A DNA stretch of 64,000 bases. Origin: an uncultured Siphonobacter sp. (GTDB lineage Bacteria > Bacteroidota > Bacteroidia > Cytophagales > Spirosomataceae). Position 1 is the first letter of the stretch; each line of letters opens with the position of its first letter. This document shows, in pieces, positions 45,701 to 54,599 of this stretch. Below the pieces are notes generated by a model that worked only from the letters and a program-made list of their open reading frames with translations, did not search any database and had not been told where the DNA came from. Position numbers and translations under genes: made by a program. The DNA lies in assembly GCA_913775095.1 (NCBI GenBank), contig CAJYIW010000022.1, positions 1 through 64,000 on the forward strand. Reading direction: 5' to 3'.

Positions 45701-47048
45701 ATATACCATTGATGTTCCCCAGCAGGAGGTTTTCCTCTACATCGACCGGGCCAAGCTGGAATCCGTGGTGGTTAATTTACTTTCGAATGCGTTTAACTAT
45801 TCTTCGGAAGGCGGTTCCGTTCAGATTAAAGTTACTGTTGTCGGTTCACCCGATTCTCCAGCCGTGTATGAACAGCAGCATTTGACGAATCATTACCTCC
45901 AGATTGCCATACAGGACCAGGGCGTGGGCATGGATACGACGGAGATGAATCGCATTTTTGATCCCTACTATCAGGCCACGCATACTGACTCCATGCAGGT
46001 GATGGGAACGGGTATTGGCCTGTCGCTGGTTAAAACCTACGTGGACGCCCACCAGGGAGAAGTGCTCGTGGCCACCCAGCCGGGAGCTGGCACCACCTTC
46101 CTGCTGCGATTACCGTTCGGCACGGCACACCTCGATGCGGATACGCTCCGTCGAATGACTGCAGGGGAAGAACCCGTACCCGTGGTGACGACGCTCTCCG
46201 CCCCAACTGCCGACCCGGAAAAGGGCTCTGTAGAGGCTTCTCTCCCGGACTCCGCTCATGTGCTGATTGTTGAAGACAACGACGAATTACGGCAGTATCT
46301 GTACGATTCTTTTGCCCAAACTTATCAGGTAAGTACCGCAACGGATGGCGTGGAAGGCTGGGCAAAAACCCTGGAGTTACTTCCCGACCTGGTGATTAGC
46401 GATGTAATGATGCCCCAGAGCAGTGGACTTGATTTGTGTCAACAAATCAAGAAACACCCTAAAACGCTGCACATACCCGTATTTCTGCTGACCGCCCGGG
46501 CCACGGCCCTGCATCAGCTGGAAGGGCTGGAAACCGGAGCGGATGAATACATGACGAAACCCTTTAACCTGACTTTACTGCGTAGCAAAGTAGCGGCTCT
46601 CTTGCGGAATCGTTTTCTGTTAAAAGAATATTATCACCGCCACTTATTACTGAAGCCAGCCGATCTGATCATCCCTAATGAACAGAAATGTCTGCTGGAG
46701 AAAGCAATTGCCATTGTTGAAGCCCACCTGACCGAGATGGATTTTACAATTCCGGTTCTGGTTCGCCAGATGGGGATGAGTCAGTCCTCATTTTACCGTC
46801 AGATCAAGACGATCACGGGAAAAACTGCCGTTGAATTTGTTCGGGATATTCGGCTAAAGAAAGCCGCTCAGCTGCTGCAGGGTAACGATATGCGAGTGGG
46901 AGAAGTCATGACCGAGGTAGGATTCGAAAGTCCGAAATATTTTCGGAAAGCCTTTCATCAAATCTACGGCATGTCCCCATTGGAATACGCCAGATTGCAT
47001 CGGTCGCCGGATCCAGGTGAATCAGTGGATAGCTCTGGCCGGGATTAA
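42786..47048 (+). CDS. Hybrid two-component system regulator (HTCS)
   Basis: A 1,420-residue one-piece regulator. Order: signal peptide (1-26); periplasmic two-propeller sensor made of Reg_prop repeats (WIGTxxG, LWIGT) to about 640; Y_Y_Y domain (QYAYQLVGYNEDWVRV) to about 810; a membrane helix at about 827-846; HisKA with His883 in SHELRTPLTLIL; HATPase_c (NLLSNAFNYSS, GTGIGLSLVKTYVDAHQG); receiver domain with Asp1206 in LVISDVMMP; and a C-terminal AraC helix-turn-helix (VLVRQMGMSQSSFYRQIKTITGK, VGEVMTEVGFESPKYFRKAFHQIYG). It senses a glycan fragment in the periplasm and switches on the divergent SusC/D operon. The ligand is unknown. It ends at a strong terminator. Confidence 0.97.
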   Translation: MLSLTRSIWVFLYLLLALLLPGISHAQREPTQLRFDHITVNDGLSHSDALCLAQDRRGFIWIGTHKGVNRYDGYRLKTYDLPIRNRDGMISNRIRALHVDAHGTLWVGVDGAGLFWYNPNRDRFESILERPVAALCQSLVQKIADSDVSVFTSDAAGKLWIGTSQQGLFMLQFDQQNTIHRAAHFKIKPTTGFQPIISKLAADPYSRVWIGTLGSGLWVLDPQSRQVQAVPSMEEVNIRALHADQQGNLWVGTDGQIYWGNYRNVTQPASLSFQSLGRGFAEIEYLFRDSSKRLWISTKSGLLLLNLKTPGPVLPIRDEEIQSFLPSDTDPFSINSFRVHDIMEDSFHNIWMASSAGGLNILKPYTKPFGLIRRQVAGQTNPATNYINAISKDEFRNRVWIGTRNGLASYDLQTKTYVNFLEHSHYGSFNSTDVSALHQTADGTLWIGTRYGGLFTLNLQTNKIQSVPSITGELDWYNLSIESIAEDQYGYLWLATFTGGLYRLDRRGKNSVVYSHIKRTLPTSDFTYLHYDARRSILWASTRNAGVLKIAVTPCSMRLVKQFKHEAHNPNSLSTNYTWPLLQDRQGQLWIGTIGGGLHRLYTDSNGAERLERWISWIPETDVESLLLDESGNLWIGGSGIYQLNPQTRKFLHYDVTDGLQSNSFKIGAAYRAADHTLFFGGTNGITYFRPESIQVNTSLPKVQITELRIHNQPIAVGDTVNGRLLLPAPLTNQSSIELQASENDFSIEFVGLHYANPPKQQYAYQLVGYNEDWVRVNAQQRTATFSNLPAGSYTFLVKASNDDGVWSERPLTLHVTILPPWWKTWWAYVLYLTGVGVALLWYHRNSQIQQRLKTELSLEHYKVEKEKELTDSKLQFFTNVSHELRTPLTLILGPVEELAAMNHEPIHQVKDKIVLMKQQTHKLLDLVNELLNFRKAETGPIQLKITPTNITPFLTELFLIFKLKAEALQLEYTIDVPQQEVFLYIDRAKLESVVVNLLSNAFNYSSEGGSVQIKVTVVGSPDSPAVYEQQHLTNHYLQIAIQDQGVGMDTTEMNRIFDPYYQATHTDSMQVMGTGIGLSLVKTYVDAHQGEVLVATQPGAGTTFLLRLPFGTAHLDADTLRRMTAGEEPVPVVTTLSAPTADPEKGSVEASLPDSAHVLIVEDNDELRQYLYDSFAQTYQVSTATDGVEGWAKTLELLPDLVISDVMMPQSSGLDLCQQIKKHPKTLHIPVFLLTARATALHQLEGLETGADEYMTKPFNLTLLRSKVAALLRNRFLLKEYYHRHLLLKPADLIIPNEQKCLLEKAIAIVEAHLTEMDFTIPVLVRQMGMSQSSFYRQIKTITGKTAVEFVRDIRLKKAAQLLQGNDMRVGEVMTEVGFESPKYFRKAFHQIYGMSPLEYARLHRSPDPGESVDSSGRD

Positions 47049-47082
47049 TCGTTAGTTCAGATTCTTCAGAATGAGCATACGC

Positions 47083-47118
47083 AAAAATCCCGGCAGCTGG
47101 AAAGTGCCGGGATTTTTT
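47083..47118 (+). terminator. Rho-independent terminator of the HTCS gene
   Basis: AAAAATCCCGGCA (47083-47095) pairs with TGCCGGGATTTTT (47105-47117) with a nine-base loop and a T-run. It follows the HTCS stop at 47048 by about 35 bases and could also act on the leftward operon ending at 47280. Confidence 0.88.
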
Positions 47119-47279
47119 AACTTTCGCTCAAATTAATACTCAACATTTGTCTCCTGGGTATAACTCACTTCACTTTAAACCCCCTGGGTTAAGCGAATTC
47201 AGCGGGTCGGTTACTTCACCTTTACTACCAGGAAAAGGGGTAGCCCGCAGAACTGAGTTGTTCAGGGTTCTGCCCCTCA

Positions 47280-48002
47280 TCAGGGCGTAAGCGGTACGGT
47301 TTTGGAATAAATCAAATCAGATACATTCCTGGTTTTAATGCCGACCCGGGCAAAAAGAAAGCCCGTTTTCCTGAGATTTGCTTTTTCGCTGCTGGACAGC
47401 GTTTTCAAATTTAAGGTAAGGGTATTGCTGCCCGGTACGACGTTAGTAAATGCCTTTTCAACGGCCTTGGACGTGTTATCGACGATCGCAGTAGGAGTCA
47501 GTTGAATTACCGTTCTTTCCATGACAGCAGTGCTCACTACCTGTTCGACGTTGAAGGTGGCGGTAAATACCGAGTCCTTGTAGGTGCTCGTGTAGTTACT
47601 CAGCCAGAAATAAGGCGTTACTTCAAAGTTTACGTTTTTCTCTTCTTCTCTCAGCGTAAACCGCAGGGTGTCCGTGTTGGGTACCCAGGGGCCCCGCCCC
47701 GGCGTCAGGTTGAGGTAATAATCGCCATCGAACGCATTGACAGTATAAGTGCCGTCTTCTCTGGAGAATACTTTGATAAATCCCTGTATCCAGCCTTCGC
47801 CCGTCTGGTGAAGCTGAAGCATGTTGGACCCGGTGGCATCCGAAGCCGTTCCCATCAGTTGCATGGGTTGACCTTTGTACAAAAACTGCCCCGAAACCCG
47901 GGACGTCGGATAATCCCAGTTATCAATTTCCATGCTACAACTCATCAGCAGAGACAGCGGTAGAAAGAGTAACAGACGATAAAAAAAGGATGGTATAGTC
48001 AT
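47280..48002 (-). CDS. DUF3823-domain lipoprotein
   Basis: About 240 residues from ATG 48002 (MTIPSFFYRLLLFLPLSLLMSC), the start that gives a lipoprotein signal; a longer frame to 48149 runs over the SusD gene. ASDATGSNMLQLHQTGEGWIQGFIKVFSREDGTYTVNAFDGDYYLNLTPGRGPW is the DUF3823 beta sandwich, and a second beta domain follows. DUF3823 proteins are encoded next to SusD in many loci and are probable surface glycan-binding partners. It is last in the leftward sigma/FecR-SusC-SusD set, 11 bases behind SusD. Confidence 0.8.
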   Translation of the reverse strand: MTIPSFFYRLLLFLPLSLLMSCSMEIDNWDYPTSRVSGQFLYKGQPMQLMGTASDATGSNMLQLHQTGEGWIQGFIKVFSREDGTYTVNAFDGDYYLNLTPGRGPWVPNTDTLRFTLREEEKNVNFEVTPYFWLSNYTSTYKDSVFTATFNVEQVVSTAVMERTVIQLTPTAIVDNTSKAVEKAFTNVVPGSNTLTLNLKTLSSSEKANLRKTGFLFARVGIKTRNVSDLIYSKTVPLTP

Positions 48003-48013
48003 GAGATCAAGGC

Positions 48014-49861
48014 TTATTGTAAAGGATTGTACACCAGTTTGGGGTTGTTGGCTCGCCAGGAGGGCTGAATGGCCGCGTAATAATTCATCAAAGGAAAGTT
48101 GCGGGGGTTTGGAGCCATTTTGTAGGAAACCTGTCGGGTAAACACCCACTTCCCATCGTTCGCATCGCCCGGAGCTACTACTTTGTACGGGAAAAGCGAA
48201 TACATCTGGGCCGTCGGATCATTCGGCGTTCCATTCCAGGTGGTGTGAGCCAACCGCCAGCGTTTTAAATCCCAGTACCGGTGATCTTCAAAAGCAAATT
48301 CAACCCGGTATTCATTCACAATATGGTTGAACGTTATCGTTGACTCGGTTACGGGCGTAATACCGCCCCGGCGGCGGGTAACGTTCAGGTTCGTAACGGC
48401 TTTGGCTTTGTCGCCCAGCTCTAATGCGGCTTCGGCGGCAATGAGGTAAGCTTCGGCGATACGGAACCGGGGCCACCACATTTCGCTAAAACCCGGATTT
48501 AAGCCTGCATTAGGAGTTTCATCCAGAAATTTCCGAACCAGGAATCCGGTTTTGTTAACAAAGTTGTCGGAATTGGCAACCGGACCGTTAATCGACGTAA
48601 TCAGATTCCCCTGCGTATCCCGACCTCCAGCGGCGGAAGTCCGCAGTACGTACTCATTACCCGATTTGTTCAGCTGACCCGCCTGAAGACTAACGGGAAC
48701 TTGACGGTACGGGGCGTTGGGGTAGATAACGGTTCCCCAGAGCCGGGCATCTTTTCGGGTGAAAGGGTCTTCGACGGAATTGTAGAATACGTAGCTGCCG
48801 TCGTCGTTCCGGGTTTTAATTTGCGGAGCACTGCCGTCTTTGTTTTCAAAGGCTTCCACCAGATTCAAAACTACGCCCAGGGCATTACCCTCCGTAAAAT
48901 CCCGCTGGGAATACGGCATGGTAAAATTCGTAAACTGCGTCACTACGTTCGGGCGTAAGCGGTCCATCGCCCAGATTACTTCCGTGTTACCCGCTTTTAC
49001 ACTCGTCGCTTTATAAAACGAGTCGCCCAGATTTGTAGGATCGATTTGCAATACATAAGGTCCCTGCTGAATCACCTGTTCGGCCGTTTCAAGGGCTATT
49101 TTGTAATACTTGCCGGCCTGATCAGCGGGAATACCGGCCTCCCAGTTTTGCGTTCTGACGCTGGGGGTAATTTTGTTCCCGTAGTTGGCGATGGATGCTG
49201 CGTATACTGCGGCTCGTGCTTTAAGCATCAGGGCCGCCCATTTATTGGCTATACCGCCATTGGTAGTTTTAGAAGCCGTTAATTGGGGAGCGGCCAGATC
49301 GCACTGGGCAATCACGTAATCATAGATGCCTGCTTCGGTCGAGCGTGGTACCTGAAACTGCACCGGATCAATACCCGACTGATAGGTATAGACGGTGTCG
49401 CCCAGAATCGGCATGCCTCCAAAACTGCGGGCCATGCAGAAATGATACCAGGCTCTTAAGAAGATACACTGAGCTTCCAGATTGCTGCGATCCGCTTCCA
49501 GCAGGGATGAACGGGCTGCACTGGAGCGAATGCCCGCCAGGAATTGATTCATGCGTCGAACCAGGCCGTAGTCGTAGGTCTGGAAAAAGTCACGGGGGAT
49601 TATTTTCTCAGCATCCGTCGTAGTCGTAGGTCCGTACGACAGGTTCGCTTCGTCCAGCAAGTGATAATTGCCGTGATTGCTGTTGGTCTGTCCATAATTC
49701 ACCGAAGCATAAAAGTTAGCCAGCACCGACTGAGCCAAGGCTTTGTCGGTAAAAACCTCACTTTCGGGTAAAATGTTGGTGGGCTCTGTATCCAGTTCGG
49801 TTGTACATCCTGCCAGGCAAAACAGAAATGCCAGGGTTAGAAAACCAAGAGATATTTTCAT
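48014..49861 (-). CDS. SusD/RagB-family lipoprotein (third pair)
   Basis: A 615-residue SusD-like lipoprotein; signal MKISLGFLTLAFLFCLAGC (Cys19). TPR-like helices and the RVEFAFEDHRYWDLKRWRLAHTTWN block and ARPAAYAASIANYG-like core are family features, and the C-terminus FPLMNYYAAIQPSWRANNPKLVYNPLQ is typical. It is placed 20 bases behind the SusC at 49882 and overlaps the DUF3823 gene region only in alternative frames. It binds the glycan at the cell surface for the SusC channel. Confidence 0.95.
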   Translation of the reverse strand: MKISLGFLTLAFLFCLAGCTTELDTEPTNILPESEVFTDKALAQSVLANFYASVNYGQTNSNHGNYHLLDEANLSYGPTTTTDAEKIIPRDFFQTYDYGLVRRMNQFLAGIRSSAARSSLLEADRSNLEAQCIFLRAWYHFCMARSFGGMPILGDTVYTYQSGIDPVQFQVPRSTEAGIYDYVIAQCDLAAPQLTASKTTNGGIANKWAALMLKARAAVYAASIANYGNKITPSVRTQNWEAGIPADQAGKYYKIALETAEQVIQQGPYVLQIDPTNLGDSFYKATSVKAGNTEVIWAMDRLRPNVVTQFTNFTMPYSQRDFTEGNALGVVLNLVEAFENKDGSAPQIKTRNDDGSYVFYNSVEDPFTRKDARLWGTVIYPNAPYRQVPVSLQAGQLNKSGNEYVLRTSAAGGRDTQGNLITSINGPVANSDNFVNKTGFLVRKFLDETPNAGLNPGFSEMWWPRFRIAEAYLIAAEAALELGDKAKAVTNLNVTRRRGGITPVTESTITFNHIVNEYRVEFAFEDHRYWDLKRWRLAHTTWNGTPNDPTAQMYSLFPYKVVAPGDANDGKWVFTRQVSYKMAPNPRNFPLMNYYAAIQPSWRANNPKLVYNPLQ

Positions 49862-49881
49862 GATCTTTCGAAATAAAAGTA

Positions 49882-52800
49882 TTACAGTTTCAGATTAAAG
49901 CCGGCATTGACTAAGCGGGGGTTAGGATAGGCTATACCTGAGTTAGCCGTCATCTCCGGGTCCAGTCCACCGGGCATATTCGTCAGGGTCAGAATATTCT
50001 GAGCAGAGACGTACACGCGTAAGCCCGAGAGCCTGGCTTTTTTAATCATTCGGTCTGGCAGGGTATAGCCGAATTCAAGGTTACGTAACTTCATATACGT
50101 AACGTTCGTCTGCCAGTTGCTGTTGGGCCAGTGGGTGTTCATCCAGTTATTGACGCCCTTGGTCAGCAGGGGGTATTTGCCGATATTGAATCCGCTGTTT
50201 TTGTCCCAGATGTCTTTGTACCAGGTGGAGTGATCGGCCAGGTATTGCGAGACATTGGTGTTACCATCAAAGTATCGCATCACCCATTGCTGTTCGTAGG
50301 TAAACTTGGAACCTCCGGCAAATTCGGCTCTGAAATCAAAGCCTTTCCAGCTGGCTCCGGCCTGGAAGGCGAAGTTTAGCCAGGGCGTTCCATTGTTTAC
50401 CCGGTAGGTCACGTTATTCATATCCAGATCGGTAATGTAGCCGTCGTTATTGGTATCCTGGTAAATGTAATCGCCGGGGCGAATCGTGGTGTTACCGTAG
50501 TGATCCTGATCGATGGGGTGATTGGCAATCTGCTCCCAGCTTTGAAACTGTCCCACGGAAACGAGCTGAAAGCTGCCATCCCGGAAACGGCCTTCGGTAT
50601 TCCCAAGATCGCGATAACGATCGTAGGAGTTAGCCCATCTGGGTTTGTAACGCGTGCCCGTAATCCAGCGGGAAAACGTAAAATTACCACCCAGGAAATA
50701 ACTGAAGTCCCGCACGTTGTCTTTCCAGCCCATGTGCATTTCAATGCCCTTGGTATGATCGCTGTTCAGGTTTTCAGCGGGTAAGCTGAAGCCAATTTCG
50801 TTGGGTAACAATACATCATAGCGACTGGCTAATTCTCCCGTCTGGTGACGGTCAAACCAATCGAAACCCGCCGTTAGCCGATTGCCCAGCAGGCCCACGT
50901 CTATCCCTAAATCCAGAACATAGACCCGGCCCCAGGTAATGTTATCCGTAGCCAGTCCCGTAATCCGGCTGGAAACCACATCCCGGCCATCCAGAATAGC
51001 CGAGCCCTGATTAAAGTTATAGCCCGTGATGTAGGTCAGAGCATTTCCGAGTTCTTTCCCCAGTACGCCGTATGAGCCGCGAAGTTTTACTTCATCAATT
51101 TTCTGACTCAGGAACGGATTGTTCTTCCAGAATCCCTCCTGAGAAATTCGATACGCCAGCGACCCCGAGGGAAAGAAGCCAAAACGCTTGCCTTTTTTGT
51201 AAAAATAGGATCCATCGTACCGCCCGGATAACTCCAGAATGTATTTGTTATCGTAGTCGTAGTTGAAACGACCCAGCACACCCAGGCGACTCTGATTAAA
51301 AGGAATGGCGTCTATGACGTTGGCAGTGGATTTGGTCGTAAGGAATGGAATTCCGTTCGCTTCCGGATTTCCCCAGATGTACACCCTTGAATAGTTCGCT
51401 AATTTCGTTTCCATCCCCGTAACCAGATGCACGTGATGTTTGGCGAATGTTTTTTCGTAGTCGAGCTGTACGTTACTCGTCATTTCCTCCGCGTTCTCTA
51501 CATTACGTTCCAGATAACGGGCATTGCCCTGATAGGCAATGGTGTACGCGTTGGTGGGTTGGTCAAAGCGGTACAACAAAGGCGATTTTTCCCGTAAGTC
51601 GTTTCGAATATTTCGGTACCAGTAACTCACCAGTGCCCGGGCTTTGAGGCCATCAAAAATGCTGTATTCAGCGGTACCGTTGATTTGCATGATCCGGATC
51701 TGTGACTCGTACTTGCCGGACAGTTCTTCGTTGATCCATCCGTAACTGAATTGAGGATCAATAGACGAGATTCCCGGATAACGGGGATCATCATTGACGA
51801 AAGGCCGTTTGGTCGGTAAATTCCGGAAGGCGGCCTGGAGGGCAAAATCGTAATCGTCTCCTGGAAGACCCGGTTGCCGGTTCCGTTCCAGACGTCCGTT
51901 CATCAATACGCCTAGTTTAAGCTTTTTAGTAACATTGAAGTTGACATTGCTTTGAAAGTTAGTGCGGTCAAATCCGTGAAAATTTCGCAGCATACTCTTC
52001 TGCTCAATGCGGTTCAAACTGATGTAATAATCCGCATTGTCACTGCCGCCGGAGACGTTCAGGCTTCCGTAAATCTGCGGTCTGGTTTGCCAGATGTAGT
52101 TGTACCAGTCGAAAGACTGAAAACCCGGCTCGGTGCCTCTGACCCATTTATCATACTGTTCCCGATTGATGGTTCGGGATCCGTCAGGAACGTTATTATA
52201 GGTTTCGTCCTGGACAATGGCTTTCATGTACGTAGCGGCATCGGCGGGTTTATTGTAGCCGGCAGGAATTTGAAGGCCATAGTAACTTTGAAGTGTAATG
52301 GTTGGTTTCTGGTTACGCTTTCCTTTTTTCGTGGTTACCACCAACACGCCATTGGCTGCCTGCATGCCGTAAATGGAAGCAGAGGCATCCTTGAGAATGG
52401 AAATGTTCTCGATGTCATTGAAGTCCAGCTGGGCAAAACTGCCGTAGTCTTTCTGAATCCCATCAATAATGACCAGGGGCTGTCCGTAGTTACGAATCTC
52501 AATGCTTGGAGCACTTCCCGGACGACCCGAGCTTTGACGAAAGGCAATGCCCGGAATTTTACCGACCAGAGCTCCGGCCGCCGTTACGGTACTGGCGTGG
52601 GACAGCTCTTCGGCATTAACCGTAGAAATCGCCCCGGACACGGTTTCTTTCTTATTCTTCAGGCCGAACCCGACCACTACGACCTCGTCGAGCACTTTGT
52701 TATCATCCCGAAGCGTCAGGTTGATGGAGCTTTGTTTGCCTACGCGTACTTCCTGGGTTTTGTAGCCCAGAAAACTGAAAAGCAACTCATCGTCCTCACT

Positions 52801-53322
52801 GTTCACTAAAAGTCTAAAGGTTCCATCGCTGGTGGTAACCGTTCCCCGGGTAGTTCCTTTAATCAGGATGTTTACCCCGGCAACCGGGCTTCCTTTTTCG
52901 TCGGTTACGGTTCCGGTGACCGGAATCTCAGCTCCCAGAACGGTTTCTTTTTTTAATGTCGAGGCGGGCGGCGTAATCCGCTTCAGCAGGATCTGATTAC
53001 CGGCGGATTCATACGTGATCTGAATCGGGTTCAGAATTTCATTCAACACCGTCTGAATGGGTTGATTCTGTGCCTGATAACTGATTTTTTGCTTGGACTG
53101 AATGATTTCCCGGCTGTAGATGAATTTGACACCGACGAGTTTTTCTATTTTTTTGAGAACATCTTCGACGTTCTGGTCTTTGACTACGATAGAAATACGG
53201 CGGTCCATATCATTCTGAGCATGGACCTGGGCGGGCAGAAAAATTAGCAGACTGAACAGCCAGCACACCATCGGCAACACGATCCGCGGATAGCCTTTCA
53301 GGACACGTAAGGGTAGAGGCAT
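49882..53322 (-). CDS. SusC/RagA-family transporter with STN signalling domain
   Basis: About 1,146 residues from ATG 53322 (MPLPLRVLKGYPRIVLPMVCWLF); an earlier in-frame ATG at 53361 gives a poor extension. After the signal lies an STN (secretin/TonB short N-terminal) domain (RISIVVKDQNVEDVLKKIEKLVGVKFIYSREII, QPIQTVLNEIL), then a CarboxypepD_reg-like domain (GTVTDEKGSPVAGVNILIKGTTRG), plug (GKIPGIAFRQSSGRPGS) and barrel ending NAGFNLKL. The STN domain contacts the FecR anti-sigma factor encoded just upstream, so transport status is coupled to sigma release. It is followed by SusD and DUF3823. Confidence 0.95.
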   Translation of the reverse strand: MPLPLRVLKGYPRIVLPMVCWLFSLLIFLPAQVHAQNDMDRRISIVVKDQNVEDVLKKIEKLVGVKFIYSREIIQSKQKISYQAQNQPIQTVLNEILNPIQITYESAGNQILLKRITPPASTLKKETVLGAEIPVTGTVTDEKGSPVAGVNILIKGTTRGTVTTSDGTFRLLVNSEDDELLFSFLGYKTQEVRVGKQSSINLTLRDDNKVLDEVVVVGFGLKNKKETVSGAISTVNAEELSHASTVTAAGALVGKIPGIAFRQSSGRPGSAPSIEIRNYGQPLVIIDGIQKDYGSFAQLDFNDIENISILKDASASIYGMQAANGVLVVTTKKGKRNQKPTITLQSYYGLQIPAGYNKPADAATYMKAIVQDETYNNVPDGSRTINREQYDKWVRGTEPGFQSFDWYNYIWQTRPQIYGSLNVSGGSDNADYYISLNRIEQKSMLRNFHGFDRTNFQSNVNFNVTKKLKLGVLMNGRLERNRQPGLPGDDYDFALQAAFRNLPTKRPFVNDDPRYPGISSIDPQFSYGWINEELSGKYESQIRIMQINGTAEYSIFDGLKARALVSYWYRNIRNDLREKSPLLYRFDQPTNAYTIAYQGNARYLERNVENAEEMTSNVQLDYEKTFAKHHVHLVTGMETKLANYSRVYIWGNPEANGIPFLTTKSTANVIDAIPFNQSRLGVLGRFNYDYDNKYILELSGRYDGSYFYKKGKRFGFFPSGSLAYRISQEGFWKNNPFLSQKIDEVKLRGSYGVLGKELGNALTYITGYNFNQGSAILDGRDVVSSRITGLATDNITWGRVYVLDLGIDVGLLGNRLTAGFDWFDRHQTGELASRYDVLLPNEIGFSLPAENLNSDHTKGIEMHMGWKDNVRDFSYFLGGNFTFSRWITGTRYKPRWANSYDRYRDLGNTEGRFRDGSFQLVSVGQFQSWEQIANHPIDQDHYGNTTIRPGDYIYQDTNNDGYITDLDMNNVTYRVNNGTPWLNFAFQAGASWKGFDFRAEFAGGSKFTYEQQWVMRYFDGNTNVSQYLADHSTWYKDIWDKNSGFNIGKYPLLTKGVNNWMNTHWPNSNWQTNVTYMKLRNLEFGYTLPDRMIKKARLSGLRVYVSAQNILTLTNMPGGLDPEMTANSGIAYPNPRLVNAGFNLKL

Positions 53323-53450
53323 GTAGATAGAGGTTTTGGAGTTTATAGAAAAAATGAGCAATAGAGGTCTTGTTCTCCATCGAATAGAGAAAGCGTGAAC
53401 AACAGCAATAGACTAGTTTTAAGGATAGGACGTCAGGTCACTCCACTCGA

Positions 53451-54527
53451 TCAGGGAGTACAGCTATGGCCGGTAACGTAAATCGTATCTCCCTGCGTTT
53501 CATAAGAAGCTTCAACTGCCGAGCAGATCAGCCTCATTTTTTCAGCAAAGGGTACCCCGTTTAAATCACCCGTAAAAGTGCAGCCCTGTAACGTGTGCGG
53601 ATTAAATTCGATTTTGATGTGATACGTGTGCTGAAGTCGGCTAAGTACCTCAGTCACGGGAGTAAATTCAAAGTTTTGGTTATCGCTAAGGACTGAAGTA
53701 AGGTTTGGTTTATGAAGGGCAGGAGCCAGAGTTTGCTTGGTTAACTGATTGGTGACAATATCAAGTTTAACCTGCTCATTCTTTTCTAAAACTAAGTAGT
53801 GGTCGGGATCCTTCATGGAATTTACCGTAACCTTGCCCGTTTTGACTTTAACAAAGGCAATCTTCTGATCCTGAGAAGCCTGAACCTGGAAACTGGTGCC
53901 CACTACCCGCGTGGTAAGAAACGGTGTATAGACCCAGAAGGGGCGATTTTTATCTTTGACTACTTCAAAAAAACCTTCGCCGATTAAGTAAATCTCCCGT
54001 TGATCCGCCTGCATGTTGTACCAGAGCTGCCCGGCCGGAGACAGTAATACCGAGGAGCCATCGGCCAGGCTGATCAGCTGGGCGGACTGGGTCGTATTCA
54101 TCACTTTCTTCCAGCTGTTCTTCGTAGCAATAATTTTCTCTTCAACGGGGGGAGTACCCGAACCCATGGTCGAATTCCAGATAAAATCTTTCAGGAAAAA
54201 ACCAAGGATGACCAGAGCCGCCAGGCCTGCCAGCCATTGAAATCCAGGCCGGAGCATACGAATCCTGGGGGCAGGAACGTGCCGTTCGCTGGCTTCGCGA
54301 ATGGCTTGCTTGATCTGCTCGATCTCACCCGTGTACTGAGCTTCGGGCTGGGCTTTACTATGCAGAACCAGGCAGAGGGCAGCGGCCTGTTCGTACAAGT
54401 CCCGTTTGTGGGGATGCTGCCGGAGCCATTCCTGCCAATGGGTGTAATCCTGGGGTCGGCGACCCGTGACCCACTCCCGGAAGGCATCATTAGCCAGAAA
54501 GTCCTCTAAGGTATCGAAAGAAGTCAT
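53451..54527 (-). CDS. FecR-family anti-sigma factor
   Basis: A 358-residue inner-membrane regulator. The N-terminal part (residues 1-90) binds the sigma factor; LAGLAALVILGFFLKDFIW (about 98-117) is the single membrane helix. The periplasmic FecR domain has the typical LADGSSVLLSPAGQLWYN, REIYLIGEGFFEVVKDKNRPFWVYT and RVVGTSFQVQA. The C-terminal DUF4974-type STN-like domain (VLSRLQHTYHIKIEFNPHTLQGCTFTGDLNGVPFAEKMRLI) contacts the STN domain of the receptor at 49882. The start ATG is directly at the conserved N-terminus. It lies 72 bases behind the sigma gene and 128 bases before SusC. Confidence 0.93.
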   Translation of the reverse strand: MTSFDTLEDFLANDAFREWVTGRRPQDYTHWQEWLRQHPHKRDLYEQAAALCLVLHSKAQPEAQYTGEIEQIKQAIREASERHVPAPRIRMLRPGFQWLAGLAALVILGFFLKDFIWNSTMGSGTPPVEEKIIATKNSWKKVMNTTQSAQLISLADGSSVLLSPAGQLWYNMQADQREIYLIGEGFFEVVKDKNRPFWVYTPFLTTRVVGTSFQVQASQDQKIAFVKVKTGKVTVNSMKDPDHYLVLEKNEQVKLDIVTNQLTKQTLAPALHKPNLTSVLSDNQNFEFTPVTEVLSRLQHTYHIKIEFNPHTLQGCTFTGDLNGVPFAEKMRLICSAVEASYETQGDTIYVTGHSCTP

Positions 54528-54599
54528 GGATGATCCGGCTTCGTGGACATGATTTACTGATCATATGTCACAACCCTACCGGTCATACTCTGTTTAATG

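Noticed and set aside
47502-47963. Plus-strand ORF antisense to the DUF3823 gene
   Set aside because: Shadow frame of a confident lipoprotein gene.
51952-52809. 285-codon plus-strand ORF inside the SusC gene
   Set aside because: Long but antisense to plug and barrel motifs of SusC; no independent domain.
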